DNA of 64,000 bases, from assembly GCF_031179385.1 (NCBI RefSeq), contig NZ_JAPSHV010000004.1:1-64000 (forward strand). Reading direction: 5' to 3'. This DNA comes from Arthrobacter sp. GTDB lineage: Bacteria; Actinomycetota; Actinomycetes; Actinomycetales; Micrococcaceae. Shown in pieces: positions 34,400-43,440 of this stretch; position 1 is the stretch's first letter, and every line of letters starts with the position of its first letter. The notes beneath the pieces were generated by a model. It worked only from the letters and a program-made list of their open reading frames with translations, ran no database searches and was not told the DNA's origin. The position numbers and the translations under genes are program-made.

Positions 34400-35473
34400 A
34401 TGGAACTCGGCATCTTCAGCTTCGGCGACATTCACCCCAACCCCGTGACAGGCGAACGGGTTTCGCCGGAACAGCGGATGGCCGACTTGCTGGAGCGGGC
34501 GCGACTTGCGGACGAGGTTGGCCTCTCCTACTTCGGTATCGGCGAGCACCACCGACCGGATTATGCCGTGTCGTCGGTGGTGCCTGTGCTGGCCGCCGCT
34601 GCGGCCCAGACGCGGAACATTCATGTGGGCTCGGCCGTGACAGTGCTCAGCACCGAGGACCCGGTGCGCGTGTTCCAGCAGTTCGCAACCCTGGATCTGC
34701 TGTCAGGCGGACGTGCAGAGCTCACAGCGGGGAGGGGATCCTTCATCGAGTCCTACCCCCTGTTCGGGGCAGCGCTGGAGGATTACGACGCTCTCTACGA
34801 GGAGAAGATCGATCTTCTCCTGCGCATCGATGCCGCAGATCGGATTACCTGGTCCGGGCAGTTCCGGCCTCCGCTGCAGGACGCCCTGATCCTGCCCCGG
34901 CCAAGCCGCGAACATCTGGACATCTGGATCGCTACCGGCGGTACGCCGTCGTCGTCGGTCCGGGCCGCACGGCTGGGGAAGCCGGTGATCTACGCCCTCT
35001 TGGGCGGTGCAGTGAACAACTTCGCGCAGCACGCTGCGCTCTACCGCGAAGAGTTCGACGGCGCGTCCGGCGGGATTCCACGGGTGGGCGTGAGCGGCGT
35101 CGGGCTGGTCCTCCGGAACGGGGCGAAGGAGACCTTCAAGCCTTACTGGCTCGACAGCATGACGCGCATTTCCGCCGAGCGCGGCTTCCCGAAGCCCAGC
35201 GGAGTCACCTACAACATGCAGGCAGCCCGCACCGGTGCGCTCTATGTCGGCACACCCGAGGAAGTGGCGGAGAAGATCGTCCTGACACATGCAGCAATGG
35301 GACATGACCGGCATATCCTCCAGCTCGACTTCTCATCGGTTCCGCAGGAACAGGTTCTGGAGTCAATCGAACTCCTGGGTACCGAGGTCCTTCCTCTGGT
35401 CAGGGAAGCTCTCGGCGGGCAGCACCAGCACGATGGGGCTCCGCGGACCGAAACTGTCCGCAGCGGGACCTAA
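34400..35473 (+). CDS. LLM class flavin-dependent oxidoreductase
   Basis: MELGIFSFGDIHPNP...GIGEHHRPDYAVSSVVPVLAAAAAQTRNIHVGSAVTVLS. Confidence 0.92.
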   Translation: MELGIFSFGDIHPNPVTGERVSPEQRMADLLERARLADEVGLSYFGIGEHHRPDYAVSSVVPVLAAAAAQTRNIHVGSAVTVLSTEDPVRVFQQFATLDLLSGGRAELTAGRGSFIESYPLFGAALEDYDALYEEKIDLLLRIDAADRITWSGQFRPPLQDALILPRPSREHLDIWIATGGTPSSSVRAARLGKPVIYALLGGAVNNFAQHAALYREEFDGASGGIPRVGVSGVGLVLRNGAKETFKPYWLDSMTRISAERGFPKPSGVTYNMQAARTGALYVGTPEEVAEKIVLTHAAMGHDRHILQLDFSSVPQEQVLESIELLGTEVLPLVREALGGQHQHDGAPRTETVRSGT

Positions 35474-35502
35474 GCTTGAAGTCCACTACCGGGAGACGAA
35501 CC

Positions 35503-37416
35503 ATGAGCATGGAAGGCGCGGCCTGGAGTTCCCTTTACCGGATCTCCTCCGCCAAGAACGGCAGCAACAAATTCTCGAAGGAGACGCTCAAGCGGATCCT
35601 GTCCTTCGCCGTGCCGTATCGGTTCAAGCTGGTGCTCTTCATCGCGCTATCCGTGGTGTCGGCGTTTCTGGCGGTGGCCACGCCTGTCCTGGCTGGGCAG
35701 GTAGTGAACGCCATCATCGCCGAGGCCGCCGTCAGCACCATCGTGTGGCTCGCTATCGTCATTGCGATCGTCGCTGTCGCCGACACCGGCGTCGGACTAC
35801 TGACCCGCTGGTATTCCGCCCGGATCGGTGAGGGAGTCATTCTCGATCTGCGCACTGCGGTTTTTGATCACGTCCAGAAGATGCCGATTGCATTCTTCAC
35901 CCGAACCCGCACGGGGGCCCTGGTCAGCCGGCTCAACAATGACGTGATCGGCGCCCAACAGGCCTTCAGCGGCACGCTGTCCGGCGTCGTCAGCAACCTG
36001 GTCGCGTTGATTCTTACCCTGATCGTCATGTTGAGCACCTCGGTGCTGGTGACCGTACTGGCGATCATCATGCTGCCCATCTTCCTGTTGCCCGCGCGCA
36101 GGATGGGCAGCAGGCTGGCGGCTCTCCGCCGGGAGGCCGCCGACTACAACTCCACCATGAGCACACAGATGACGGAGCGGTTCTCGGCTCCCGGGGCCAC
36201 GCTGGTGAAGCTGTTCGGGCGGCCGGACGAGGAGTCAGAGGAGTTCCGCGTCAGGGCGGCAAGAGTGCGGGACATCGGCGTGCGGACCGCGATGCTGCAG
36301 TTCGTGTTCTTCTCCGCCCTGATGCTCGTTTCCGCCCTTGCCCTGGCCCTGGTGTATGGGCTCGGTGGTTCCCTGGCCCTCGGCGGCGTGCTGGACACCG
36401 GCGAGGTGGTCACGCTGGCGCTGCTGCTCACCCGCCTGTACGCGCCGTTGACCTCCCTGGCCAACGCCCGCGTGGAAATCATGAGCGCGCTGGTGAGTTT
36501 CGAGCGGGTCTTCGAGGTCCTGGACCTTGATCCCCTCATAAAGGAGAAGCCCGACGCCGGAACTATCCCGGACGGACCGGTTGCGGTTGAGTTCGACAGG
36601 GTTCGCTTCGGTTATCCGTCGGCAGAGCGCGTCTCGCTGGCCTCCCTCGAGGAGGTTGCGGTGCTGGATACCCGTGGCGGTGAGGAAGTGCTCCACGGCA
36701 TCAGCTTCCGGATAGAGCCCGGGCAGACCGTAGCACTGGTGGGTACTTCGGGTGCGGGCAAATCCACCATCGCGCAACTCCTGGCCAGGCTTTACGACGT
36801 TGACGAGGGCGCGGTGCGGATCGGCGGAAAGGACGTCCGTGACGTTACCTTCGAGTCGCTGCGCCACACGCTTGGAATGGTGACTCAGGACGGACACCTC
36901 TTCCACGAGACGATCGCTTCCAACCTTCGTCTGGCGCGCCCCGACGCCACGGACGAGGAGCTCTGGCACGCAGTCCGCCGCGCGCGCCTGGAACCATTGA
37001 TCCGGTCTCTACCGGATCAACTGGACACGATGGTCGGCGAGCGCGGGTACCGGTTGTCCGGCGGGGAGCGGCAGCGCATGACCATCGCGAGGCTCCTCCT
37101 GGCCCAGCCGCGCGTCGTGATTCTGGATGAAGCCACCGCGGCATTGGATTCGACGTCGGAAGCGGCCGTGCAGGCAGCACTTACCGAGGCACTCGAAGGA
37201 CGCACCGCTCTGGTCATCGCCCACCGGCTGTCGACCATTCGAAGCGCGGATCAGATCCTGGTCATCGAGGACGGACGCATCGCGGAGCAGGGCACTCACG
37301 ATGAGCTGCTTGAAAAGTCAGGCCGCTACGCCGAGTTGCATCGCACGCAGTTCGCCGTGCAGAAGAGTGTTGCGCCGGATGAGCCTGCTGAAGCACTCAC
37401 TGCTCCTAGCGCCTGA
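35503..37416 (+). CDS. ABC transporter, fused permease and ATPase
   Basis: GTSGAGKSTIAQLLARLYD (Walker A), LSGGERQRMTIARLLLAQPRVVILDEATAALDS. Confidence 0.95.
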   Translation: MSMEGAAWSSLYRISSAKNGSNKFSKETLKRILSFAVPYRFKLVLFIALSVVSAFLAVATPVLAGQVVNAIIAEAAVSTIVWLAIVIAIVAVADTGVGLLTRWYSARIGEGVILDLRTAVFDHVQKMPIAFFTRTRTGALVSRLNNDVIGAQQAFSGTLSGVVSNLVALILTLIVMLSTSVLVTVLAIIMLPIFLLPARRMGSRLAALRREAADYNSTMSTQMTERFSAPGATLVKLFGRPDEESEEFRVRAARVRDIGVRTAMLQFVFFSALMLVSALALALVYGLGGSLALGGVLDTGEVVTLALLLTRLYAPLTSLANARVEIMSALVSFERVFEVLDLDPLIKEKPDAGTIPDGPVAVEFDRVRFGYPSAERVSLASLEEVAVLDTRGGEEVLHGISFRIEPGQTVALVGTSGAGKSTIAQLLARLYDVDEGAVRIGGKDVRDVTFESLRHTLGMVTQDGHLFHETIASNLRLARPDATDEELWHAVRRARLEPLIRSLPDQLDTMVGERGYRLSGGERQRMTIARLLLAQPRVVILDEATAALDSTSEAAVQAALTEALEGRTALVIAHRLSTIRSADQILVIEDGRIAEQGTHDELLEKSGRYAELHRTQFAVQKSVAPDEPAEALTAPSA

Positions 37417-37439
37417 CCAGCCCTTGTGGGGAACGGCGG

Positions 37440-38078
37440 TCAGCCTGCCGTGCAGGTCGTCGGAGCGTCTCCTTCGAGCCGTACGTCCCTCGGCTTCTCG
37501 GGAACGCGCAGGAGGGGCAGGGTCACGTTAACCATAGGACCGATGAGCAGCGCAAAAGCCACTGTGCCGACTCCAACGGTTCCGCCAAGGATCCAGCCGG
37601 TCACCAGCACCGTCACCTCGATGGAGGTACGAACAGCCCAGATGGGCCAGCCCCACTTCTGGTGGATCCCGGTCATCAGTCCGTCACGCGGACCGGGCCC
37701 CATGCGTGCGCCGATGTACAGGCCCGTCGCTACCGCAAGCAGCACCAAACCGCCGGAGAAGAGCAGGATCTGCAGCCACAGGACGGTCTGCTCCGGTATG
37801 AAGGCAAGGCCGATCTCAGCGCTGGCACCCACAAACACGGCGTTGATGACCGTTCCCACGCCCGGCTTCTGACGGATCGGTATCCAGAGCAGCAGTACAG
37901 CGAGCCCGATGAGAGCCGTCGTGATGCCGAACGGGATGCCGCTCTGTACCGAAACTCCCTGCCCCAGTACGTCCCAGGGAGAGACACCAATGCCGGCGCG
38001 AACCATCATCGCAATAGAGATGCCGTAGAAGAAGACACCCACAATCAGTTGCGCGATGCGGCGCACGAAGAGAAGGGA
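37440..38078 (-). CDS. YczE/YitT-family membrane protein
   Basis: MVRAGIGVSPWDVLGQGVSVQSGIPFGITT, GPRDGLMTGI. Confidence 0.85.
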   Translation of the reverse strand, partial: SLLFVRRIAQLIVGVFFYGISIAMMVRAGIGVSPWDVLGQGVSVQSGIPFGITTALIGLAVLLLWIPIRQKPGVGTVINAVFVGASAEIGLAFIPEQTVLWLQILLFSGGLVLLAVATGLYIGARMGPGPRDGLMTGIHQKWGWPIWAVRTSIEVTVLVTGWILGGTVGVGTVAFALLIGPMVNVTLPLLRVPEKPRDVRLEGDAPTTCTAG

Positions 38079-38131
38079 CATGCAACAAGTGAACGGCCCG
38101 AGGGCGCGCTGAAGCAAACGGCTGCGCGGAG

Positions 38132-38515
38132 CTACTCCAGGCCGTAGTGCTCGCGGATCTCGTCCAGGCCTCGCATGTTGGCGCCCAGATCGTCGGGCGT
38201 GAGAGTGACGGACTGGTCCTGGGAAAGAACCTGATAGCTCAAAGTGGTGTACTCCCCGGGCTCTGTACTGTCAGCGAAGGCACGCAAGCTCTCGTCAAGT
38301 ATCCGGTCGAGCTCGGCCTGATCATTGCTGTCGGCCGAGATCGTAATACGGGTACTGCTGCCCGTACCGTTCTCGTTCCAATCCACGACGACATCCTGCA
38401 CGCCGTCGACCGTCGCGATGGCCTCCCGGTACTTCTCTTCGGGATTGGACGGGCCGCATCCGGACAGCATCAGACACAGCAGCACCGCCGCACCACTGCG
38501 GGTGAATCTCTTCAC
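38132..38515 (-). CDS. Putative lipoprotein
   Basis: LSGC lipobox; GTG start overlaps the upstream gene stop (TAGTG). Confidence 0.75.
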   Translation of the reverse strand: MKRFTRSGAAVLLCLMLSGCGPSNPEEKYREAIATVDGVQDVVVDWNENGTGSSTRITISADSNDQAELDRILDESLRAFADSTEPGEYTTLSYQVLSQDQSVTLTPDDLGANMRGLDEIREHYGLE

Positions 38516-39990
38516 TAGCGCCTCTCGATCGGGATCACGAAGGACTCTACGCGCGTGGGATCGTTCGTCAGAAACCGTTCGGTAGACCGGTCCCGAGCGT
38601 ACTGCGCTGCCGCACTCCCGGGATCGTTTTCAGCGTCCGATATGGAAGCTTCGTAGGCGTTGAAGTCGTGTCGGCCCGCGACGTCCCACCATCCGGTGTT
38701 CGGGGGATTTGGGAGTGTTATCTGGACACTGGATGATTGGCCCGCGGTAGTACCATCGATGCGTGCCCCACCCAGATCCAGCATCGGGACAACATCATCT
38801 TCGTGGTGAAAAGCAATGACACGGATTTCCGCGGGTATGGCCGTGCCGTCTATGGGAGAGCCATAGGCCATAACATTCGTGACGTTGAACTGTGCACTGA
38901 AAGCAGGGTCAGCGGCCAGGGCGGCTGCCGTCATCCCGCCCTGGGAGTGACCCGCCAACATGACCGGCGCACCGGGTTCTATGCCTGCCCGCTCCATGGC
39001 CAGGGCGACTGCGTCTGACGCCGTCGACATCTGTCCGGAAGCTGTGACCAGGTTGCCTGTCAGATCTGCCGCGGTGCCGGAAGTCGCCGGACTCCACTCC
39101 TGGGTGCCCGGTATGTTCACGATGTAGGACGGGCCGGACGGTCCGTCGATGCGCGTGATCCTGACCGATCCGTCGACGCTCGATTCCACCTGGCGATCCG
39201 AGTACGCCTGCCCGGTATTCATCGCTATCGCTCGCAGGTCGGAGGGCAGCACCCCTTCAGCATGCCCGGAAGCGGACAGGCCTGTGCCGCTCGTTGACAC
39301 ACCTACGGGGATCGCTTCCCCAGCCCACGCGCTGCCATCGTCGAGAAGGGGCAGGTCCCACTGGCCCAGCGTCAGGACGGTCAGTTTCGCTTCCGTCCAT
39401 TCCCCGCGGATCAGCATGCCGGTGGCAGCGAGTTCCATCAGCGTCGGTGGGCTACCACCCACCCATTGATCGAGCAAAGACACCAGGTGCGCCGATTGCT
39501 CGCCGTAATCCATGAAGGACCGCTGGATGTTCCCGAAGCCCAACTCCGCGCGGTCCTGGAACCAGTCCACGGTATCGTCAGACGTCTCAGCAACCCAACC
39601 GGCTCCATCGGTAACCCAGTCCCAGCCGTCGGCCAGCCAGCCGCCGGCGGTATTCTCGGGTCGGGTATCAGCGCTGCCGGGCGCCGAGCCCTCCGCAGCC
39701 GCGGCCACGGAGCCGGCTGACGCCGCGTCACTGGTCTGATCCTGGGCATCGGCATTTTCAGCTGCAACAAGAGCGGCCTGGCGCAGTGAGTCCGCAATCC
39801 GGGTCAGCGTCGGACGATGCCGGGCCGACCAGCCGGAGCGGAACGAGTCAGCATCCGAACCTTGCCATGGGATCGACGAGATTCTCCCGGATACCTGCAC
39901 TCCAAGGAGTTCAAGATCTCCCGCAGCATTCTCCAGGAAGCGAGCCAGCTGCCGGACCTGGGACGGATCCATGCCGATCGTCTGGCTCAT
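38515..39990 (-). CDS. WXG100-like N-terminal domain fused to alpha/beta hydrolase
   Basis: N-terminal SSIPWQGSDADSFRSGW (WXG), then LAGHSQGGMTAAALA nucleophile elbow, HHEDDVVPM and GRHDFNAY as candidate Asp/His. Confidence 0.8.
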   Translation of the reverse strand: MSQTIGMDPSQVRQLARFLENAAGDLELLGVQVSGRISSIPWQGSDADSFRSGWSARHRPTLTRIADSLRQAALVAAENADAQDQTSDAASAGSVAAAAEGSAPGSADTRPENTAGGWLADGWDWVTDGAGWVAETSDDTVDWFQDRAELGFGNIQRSFMDYGEQSAHLVSLLDQWVGGSPPTLMELAATGMLIRGEWTEAKLTVLTLGQWDLPLLDDGSAWAGEAIPVGVSTSGTGLSASGHAEGVLPSDLRAIAMNTGQAYSDRQVESSVDGSVRITRIDGPSGPSYIVNIPGTQEWSPATSGTAADLTGNLVTASGQMSTASDAVALAMERAGIEPGAPVMLAGHSQGGMTAAALAADPAFSAQFNVTNVMAYGSPIDGTAIPAEIRVIAFHHEDDVVPMLDLGGARIDGTTAGQSSSVQITLPNPPNTGWWDVAGRHDFNAYEASISDAENDPGSAAAQYARDRSTERFLTNDPTRVESFVIPIERR

Positions 39991-40793
39991 GCGCTCGCCG
40001 ACACTCCAGCGGCGAACTCGTAAGCGCCGGCCAGGGCGTACGTGATCTCGCGAGCCACGTGACCGGGATGCTGCGGGGTGAGTATGACGGCGCCATGGGG
40101 CGTCCGCGTGGAGTAGAGCGTACCCTCGCTGACCGACCACCGGGCCGCCCACACCTGCCGTCTGCTCCCCGCGCGCGTAGTCATGGCCGCGCTGAGAATA
40201 GCTTCTTCCGGGATGTTGGCGGCTTCGGCCGGGCTCAGTGGTATCCGGGGGGCGTCATCTGAGGTGCCTCGGACCTGAACCGCGTCCGCCCGCAACTCGG
40301 CAAGAGGCGGGAGAACCGGCGCAATCGCTCCCCAGATCTGGGCAACGTCGAAGAGCGCAACCTCAAGTGCGGGCTCGTGCGCGAGTGCGCGAAGGCCGCC
40401 GTCGTTGCCTGGACCGATGGTGCTCCTACGCAGCACCGCCACACCCTGGGCGCCCGAGATGGAGAAATCGCTGTTGCAGGCGATGCCCAGATAGGCGGCG
40501 GACAACCGCAGAAGCGTGACCGGCCGAAGCACCGCTTGCAGTGCGTCGGCCCACACCCTGGAGAGGACCTTGCCTTCCGCTACGCCCAGGCCCTGCAGCT
40601 CTTTCCAGGCATCTTCGCGTGTTTCTGCGTCGAGGTTCTTGATCGACTTTTTCGCCTGTGAACCAGCCGACTGGTGGGTGGACCCATGAGCGGTAACCTG
40701 TACCGGATCGACGGCGTCGAGGGCGAGCGCCCAGGCGGTCGGTGAGACTCTGATTGCGCGCGAGGGCGCAGGTACTGCCGAGATTTTCCCCAT
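39987..40793 (-). CDS. Hypothetical protein, possibly EspG-like
   Basis: 268 aa; ATGA overlap with WXG-hydrolase gene; domain pattern only loosely reminiscent of EspG. Confidence 0.4.
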   Translation of the reverse strand: MGKISAVPAPSRAIRVSPTAWALALDAVDPVQVTAHGSTHQSAGSQAKKSIKNLDAETREDAWKELQGLGVAEGKVLSRVWADALQAVLRPVTLLRLSAAYLGIACNSDFSISGAQGVAVLRRSTIGPGNDGGLRALAHEPALEVALFDVAQIWGAIAPVLPPLAELRADAVQVRGTSDDAPRIPLSPAEAANIPEEAILSAAMTTRAGSRRQVWAARWSVSEGTLYSTRTPHGAVILTPQHPGHVAREITYALAGAYEFAAGVSASA

Positions 40794-40853
40794 GCTGACA
40801 AGCTAATGCAGTGCGAGGGACGGTGCCATGGGGAGGTGTACCCATGTGGATTG

Positions 40854-40927
40854 TGCCCCTGGCCGGAATCGAACCGACGGCCTTCCCTTTAGGAGAGGGA
40901 CGCTCTATCCTACTGAGCTACAGAGGC
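40854..40927 (-). tRNA. tRNA-Arg (anticodon CCT)
   Basis: Minus-strand GCCTCTGTAGCTCAGTAGGATAGAGCGTCCCTCTCCTAAAGGGAAGGCCGTCGGTTCGATTCCGGCCAGGGGCA folds as cloverleaf; loop CTCCTAA; no encoded CCA. Confidence 0.95.
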
Positions 40928-40980
40928 GGGTACTGCACAGTGCCGAACGGTGCTGTGAGCGGTACCAGCTTACAGTCTTC

Positions 40981-41580
40981 TCAGGTGCGTGAACGCACCC
41001 GGTGGGGGAGCAGCACAGCGAGCAGGCCGGCTGCGCAGCTTGCTGCAAAAAGCACCCACCGAGTGACTGTCAGTGTGGACGCGAGGGCGACCGAACCGGC
41101 GTCGGGCGCAGCCAGGGCCGAATCGATTGCGACGTTCTCCCACAGATCAACCACGACAAAGAGGAGAACCGGGCTCCACAGTACCCAGCGGAGCCATCGC
41201 CGTGAAACGTTGAGCTGAACCAGCAGAAGCCAGGCCAATCCGAAGAGTAGCGGGAAGAGCGTGCCGGCGGTTTTGTGAACGTAGCTCAACTGGCCCAGCG
41301 CTGCGGTGTCCATGGCGGACCTGAGCTGCTCGATGTACTGCACGTCGTAACCGCCGAGGAGCATGTCCGGCATACTGAGGCCGCCTGACAGCTGGGTCAT
41401 CTGGGACAACGTGAGCAAGTGGAAGTACCAGAACAGGAACAGTGCCGCCGCCACCGCAGGGATGAGGATGAGATTGCCGTTATGGCGGGGAGGGGCGGGA
41501 CGGTCAGCGATGGGGGAGCCCGGTAGCCCGGCGGCTGCCCGGCCGTGCTTGCGAGCGATCTGTGCCTTGGTTTTGCCCAT
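40981..41580 (-). CDS. Hypothetical membrane protein
   Basis: 199 aa with four predicted TM helices. Confidence 0.7.
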   Translation of the reverse strand: MGKTKAQIARKHGRAAAGLPGSPIADRPAPPRHNGNLILIPAVAAALFLFWYFHLLTLSQMTQLSGGLSMPDMLLGGYDVQYIEQLRSAMDTAALGQLSYVHKTAGTLFPLLFGLAWLLLVQLNVSRRWLRWVLWSPVLLFVVVDLWENVAIDSALAAPDAGSVALASTLTVTRWVLFAASCAAGLLAVLLPHRVRSRT

Positions 41581-41716
41581 GGCTCCATGCTAGACGGTTA
41601 CCTTGCAGCAACAGCTCCGGAAAATCTAGTGCGTTTTTGGTCTCGTTTTGATTACGATGACCGCGAGCCCCGGCCTGTGATTGCAATCACAACCCAAAGC
41701 GGTGTTTGTTTAACGG

Positions 41717-43285
41717 ATGGTCATAAACCAAACACTCCCCATGTCTTCCGTCGCAGATCAGGTGGGATGGCTTGCAGCCATCGAGGACGCCATTGACGCC
41801 GTTTTCGAACCTGTCGCTACGTGGTTCTCCGCAGTCGTGTTCTTCCCGATCACCATTGGAGAAGTCAGTTTCCCCGTCGTGGTCGCGTGGCTCATCGCTG
41901 CGGCCGTCATCTTTACCATCTACTTCGGTTTCATCCAGTTTCGGGGATTGAAGGTCTCCTACGAGGTGATTCGTGGGCGCTACTCCGCCAAGGACGATCC
42001 CGGGGAAGTCCCCCACTTCCAGGCTCTCACTTCGGCCTTGTCGGGCACAGTCGGGCTTGGAAACATCGCCGGTGTCGGCGCAGCAATGGCGCTGGGCGGG
42101 CCCGGTGCAACCTTCTGGATGATCCTGGCGGGTCTCTTGGGTATGTGCACCAAGTTCGCAGAGTGCACCCTGGGTGTGAAGTACCGGGAGGTGCACGAGG
42201 ACGGCACCGTCTCCGGCGGCCCCTTCAAATACCTTCCGGTGGCGTTCGCGAAATTCGGCAAGTGGCCGGCGAAAATCCTCACCGGAATCTTCGCGGTTGC
42301 CATCCTTATCTTCGGCATTGCGGGCGGCAACATGTTCCAGGCGAACCAGACGTTCGCCCAGGTGCAGGAAGTCACCGGCGGTACGGACGGATTCCTCGGA
42401 AGCCCGGGCGCCGCATTGATCTTCGGCATCATCCTGGCCGCACTGGTTGGCGCCGTCATCCTCGGTGGAATCAAGTCCATCGGTGCCACCACCAGCAAGC
42501 TGGTGCCGGCCATGGGCATCATCTACGTCACTGCATGCCTGTTTGTCATCATTGTGAATCTCGACCAGGTTCCAACTGCGTTCGGTCAAATCATCGAAGG
42601 CGCCTTCGCGCCGGCAGGAATGGCGGGCGGCGTTGTAGGTGTCATGATCGTTGGCTTCCAACGCGCAGCTTTCTCGAACGAAGCGGGCCTCGGTTCGGCG
42701 CCGATCGCGCATTCCGCGGTGAAGACCCGTCGGCCCGTCAGCGAGGGCTTCGTGGCGATGTTCGAGCCCCTGGTCGATACGGTGATCATCTGCACCATGA
42801 CCGCCCTGACGATCGTCATTGCCGGCGCGCCAAGTCTGCAGGCAGGCATCGATCAGGTCCAGGCAGGCGAAGGAGCCCCCGACGGCGTCATCCTGACCTC
42901 GGATGCCTTCGCTACCGTGATCGACTGGTTCCCCATCGTCCTCGCCGTTGCTGTGGCGCTGTTCGCCTTCTCTACGCTGATCACCTGGTCCTACTACGGG
43001 CTCAAGGCCTGGGAGTACCTGTTCGGACGCGGCAAGATGTCGGAGGTCCTCTACAAGGTGATCTTCCTGTTCTTCACGGTGACAGGAACGGTCCTCACCT
43101 TCGGGCAGGTCCTGACGTTCGCGGACTCCGCACTCTTCATCTGCGCGTTCGTGAACCTGCTCGGTGTCTACATGCTCCTGCCGGTGATCAAGCGGGAAAT
43201 GAAGGCTTACCTCGCCGACCGCAAAAGCGGCAAGCTCCTCGAACTGGGGACGGAGCCGGAGGATCGGGAAACCGCCAGAAAGTAG
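41717..43285 (+). CDS. Alanine/glycine:cation symporter family (AGCS) protein
   Basis: ALSGTVGLGNIAGVGAAMALGGPGATFWM, FSNEAGLGSAPIAHSAVKT. Confidence 0.95.
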   Translation: MVINQTLPMSSVADQVGWLAAIEDAIDAVFEPVATWFSAVVFFPITIGEVSFPVVVAWLIAAAVIFTIYFGFIQFRGLKVSYEVIRGRYSAKDDPGEVPHFQALTSALSGTVGLGNIAGVGAAMALGGPGATFWMILAGLLGMCTKFAECTLGVKYREVHEDGTVSGGPFKYLPVAFAKFGKWPAKILTGIFAVAILIFGIAGGNMFQANQTFAQVQEVTGGTDGFLGSPGAALIFGIILAALVGAVILGGIKSIGATTSKLVPAMGIIYVTACLFVIIVNLDQVPTAFGQIIEGAFAPAGMAGGVVGVMIVGFQRAAFSNEAGLGSAPIAHSAVKTRRPVSEGFVAMFEPLVDTVIICTMTALTIVIAGAPSLQAGIDQVQAGEGAPDGVILTSDAFATVIDWFPIVLAVAVALFAFSTLITWSYYGLKAWEYLFGRGKMSEVLYKVIFLFFTVTGTVLTFGQVLTFADSALFICAFVNLLGVYMLLPVIKREMKAYLADRKSGKLLELGTEPEDRETARK

Positions 43286-43301
43286 TTCCGACCCGTTCGC
43301 A

Positions 43302-43337
43302 CACTGCCCGCCGGATCCTTCGATCCGGCGGGCAGTG
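43302..43337 (+). terminator. Rho-independent-like terminator after AGCS gene
   Basis: CACTGCCCGCCGGATC-CTTC-GATCCGGCGGGCAGTG, 16-bp perfect stem. Confidence 0.8.
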
Positions 43338-43440
43338 CCGTGTCCGGGCCCCTTATCCGCTCCTGCCCGCTGCAGGCATAACCCCGCACGACGACGGCGG
43401 ACCGGTTCTGTCCGTGCCAGCGCCTAGACTTAAAGGCACC

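Noticed and set aside
40854-40927. tRNA-Arg as a possible integration site for a mobile element
   Set aside because: No integrase, direct repeat of the tRNA end, or phage-like gene was recognised on either side.
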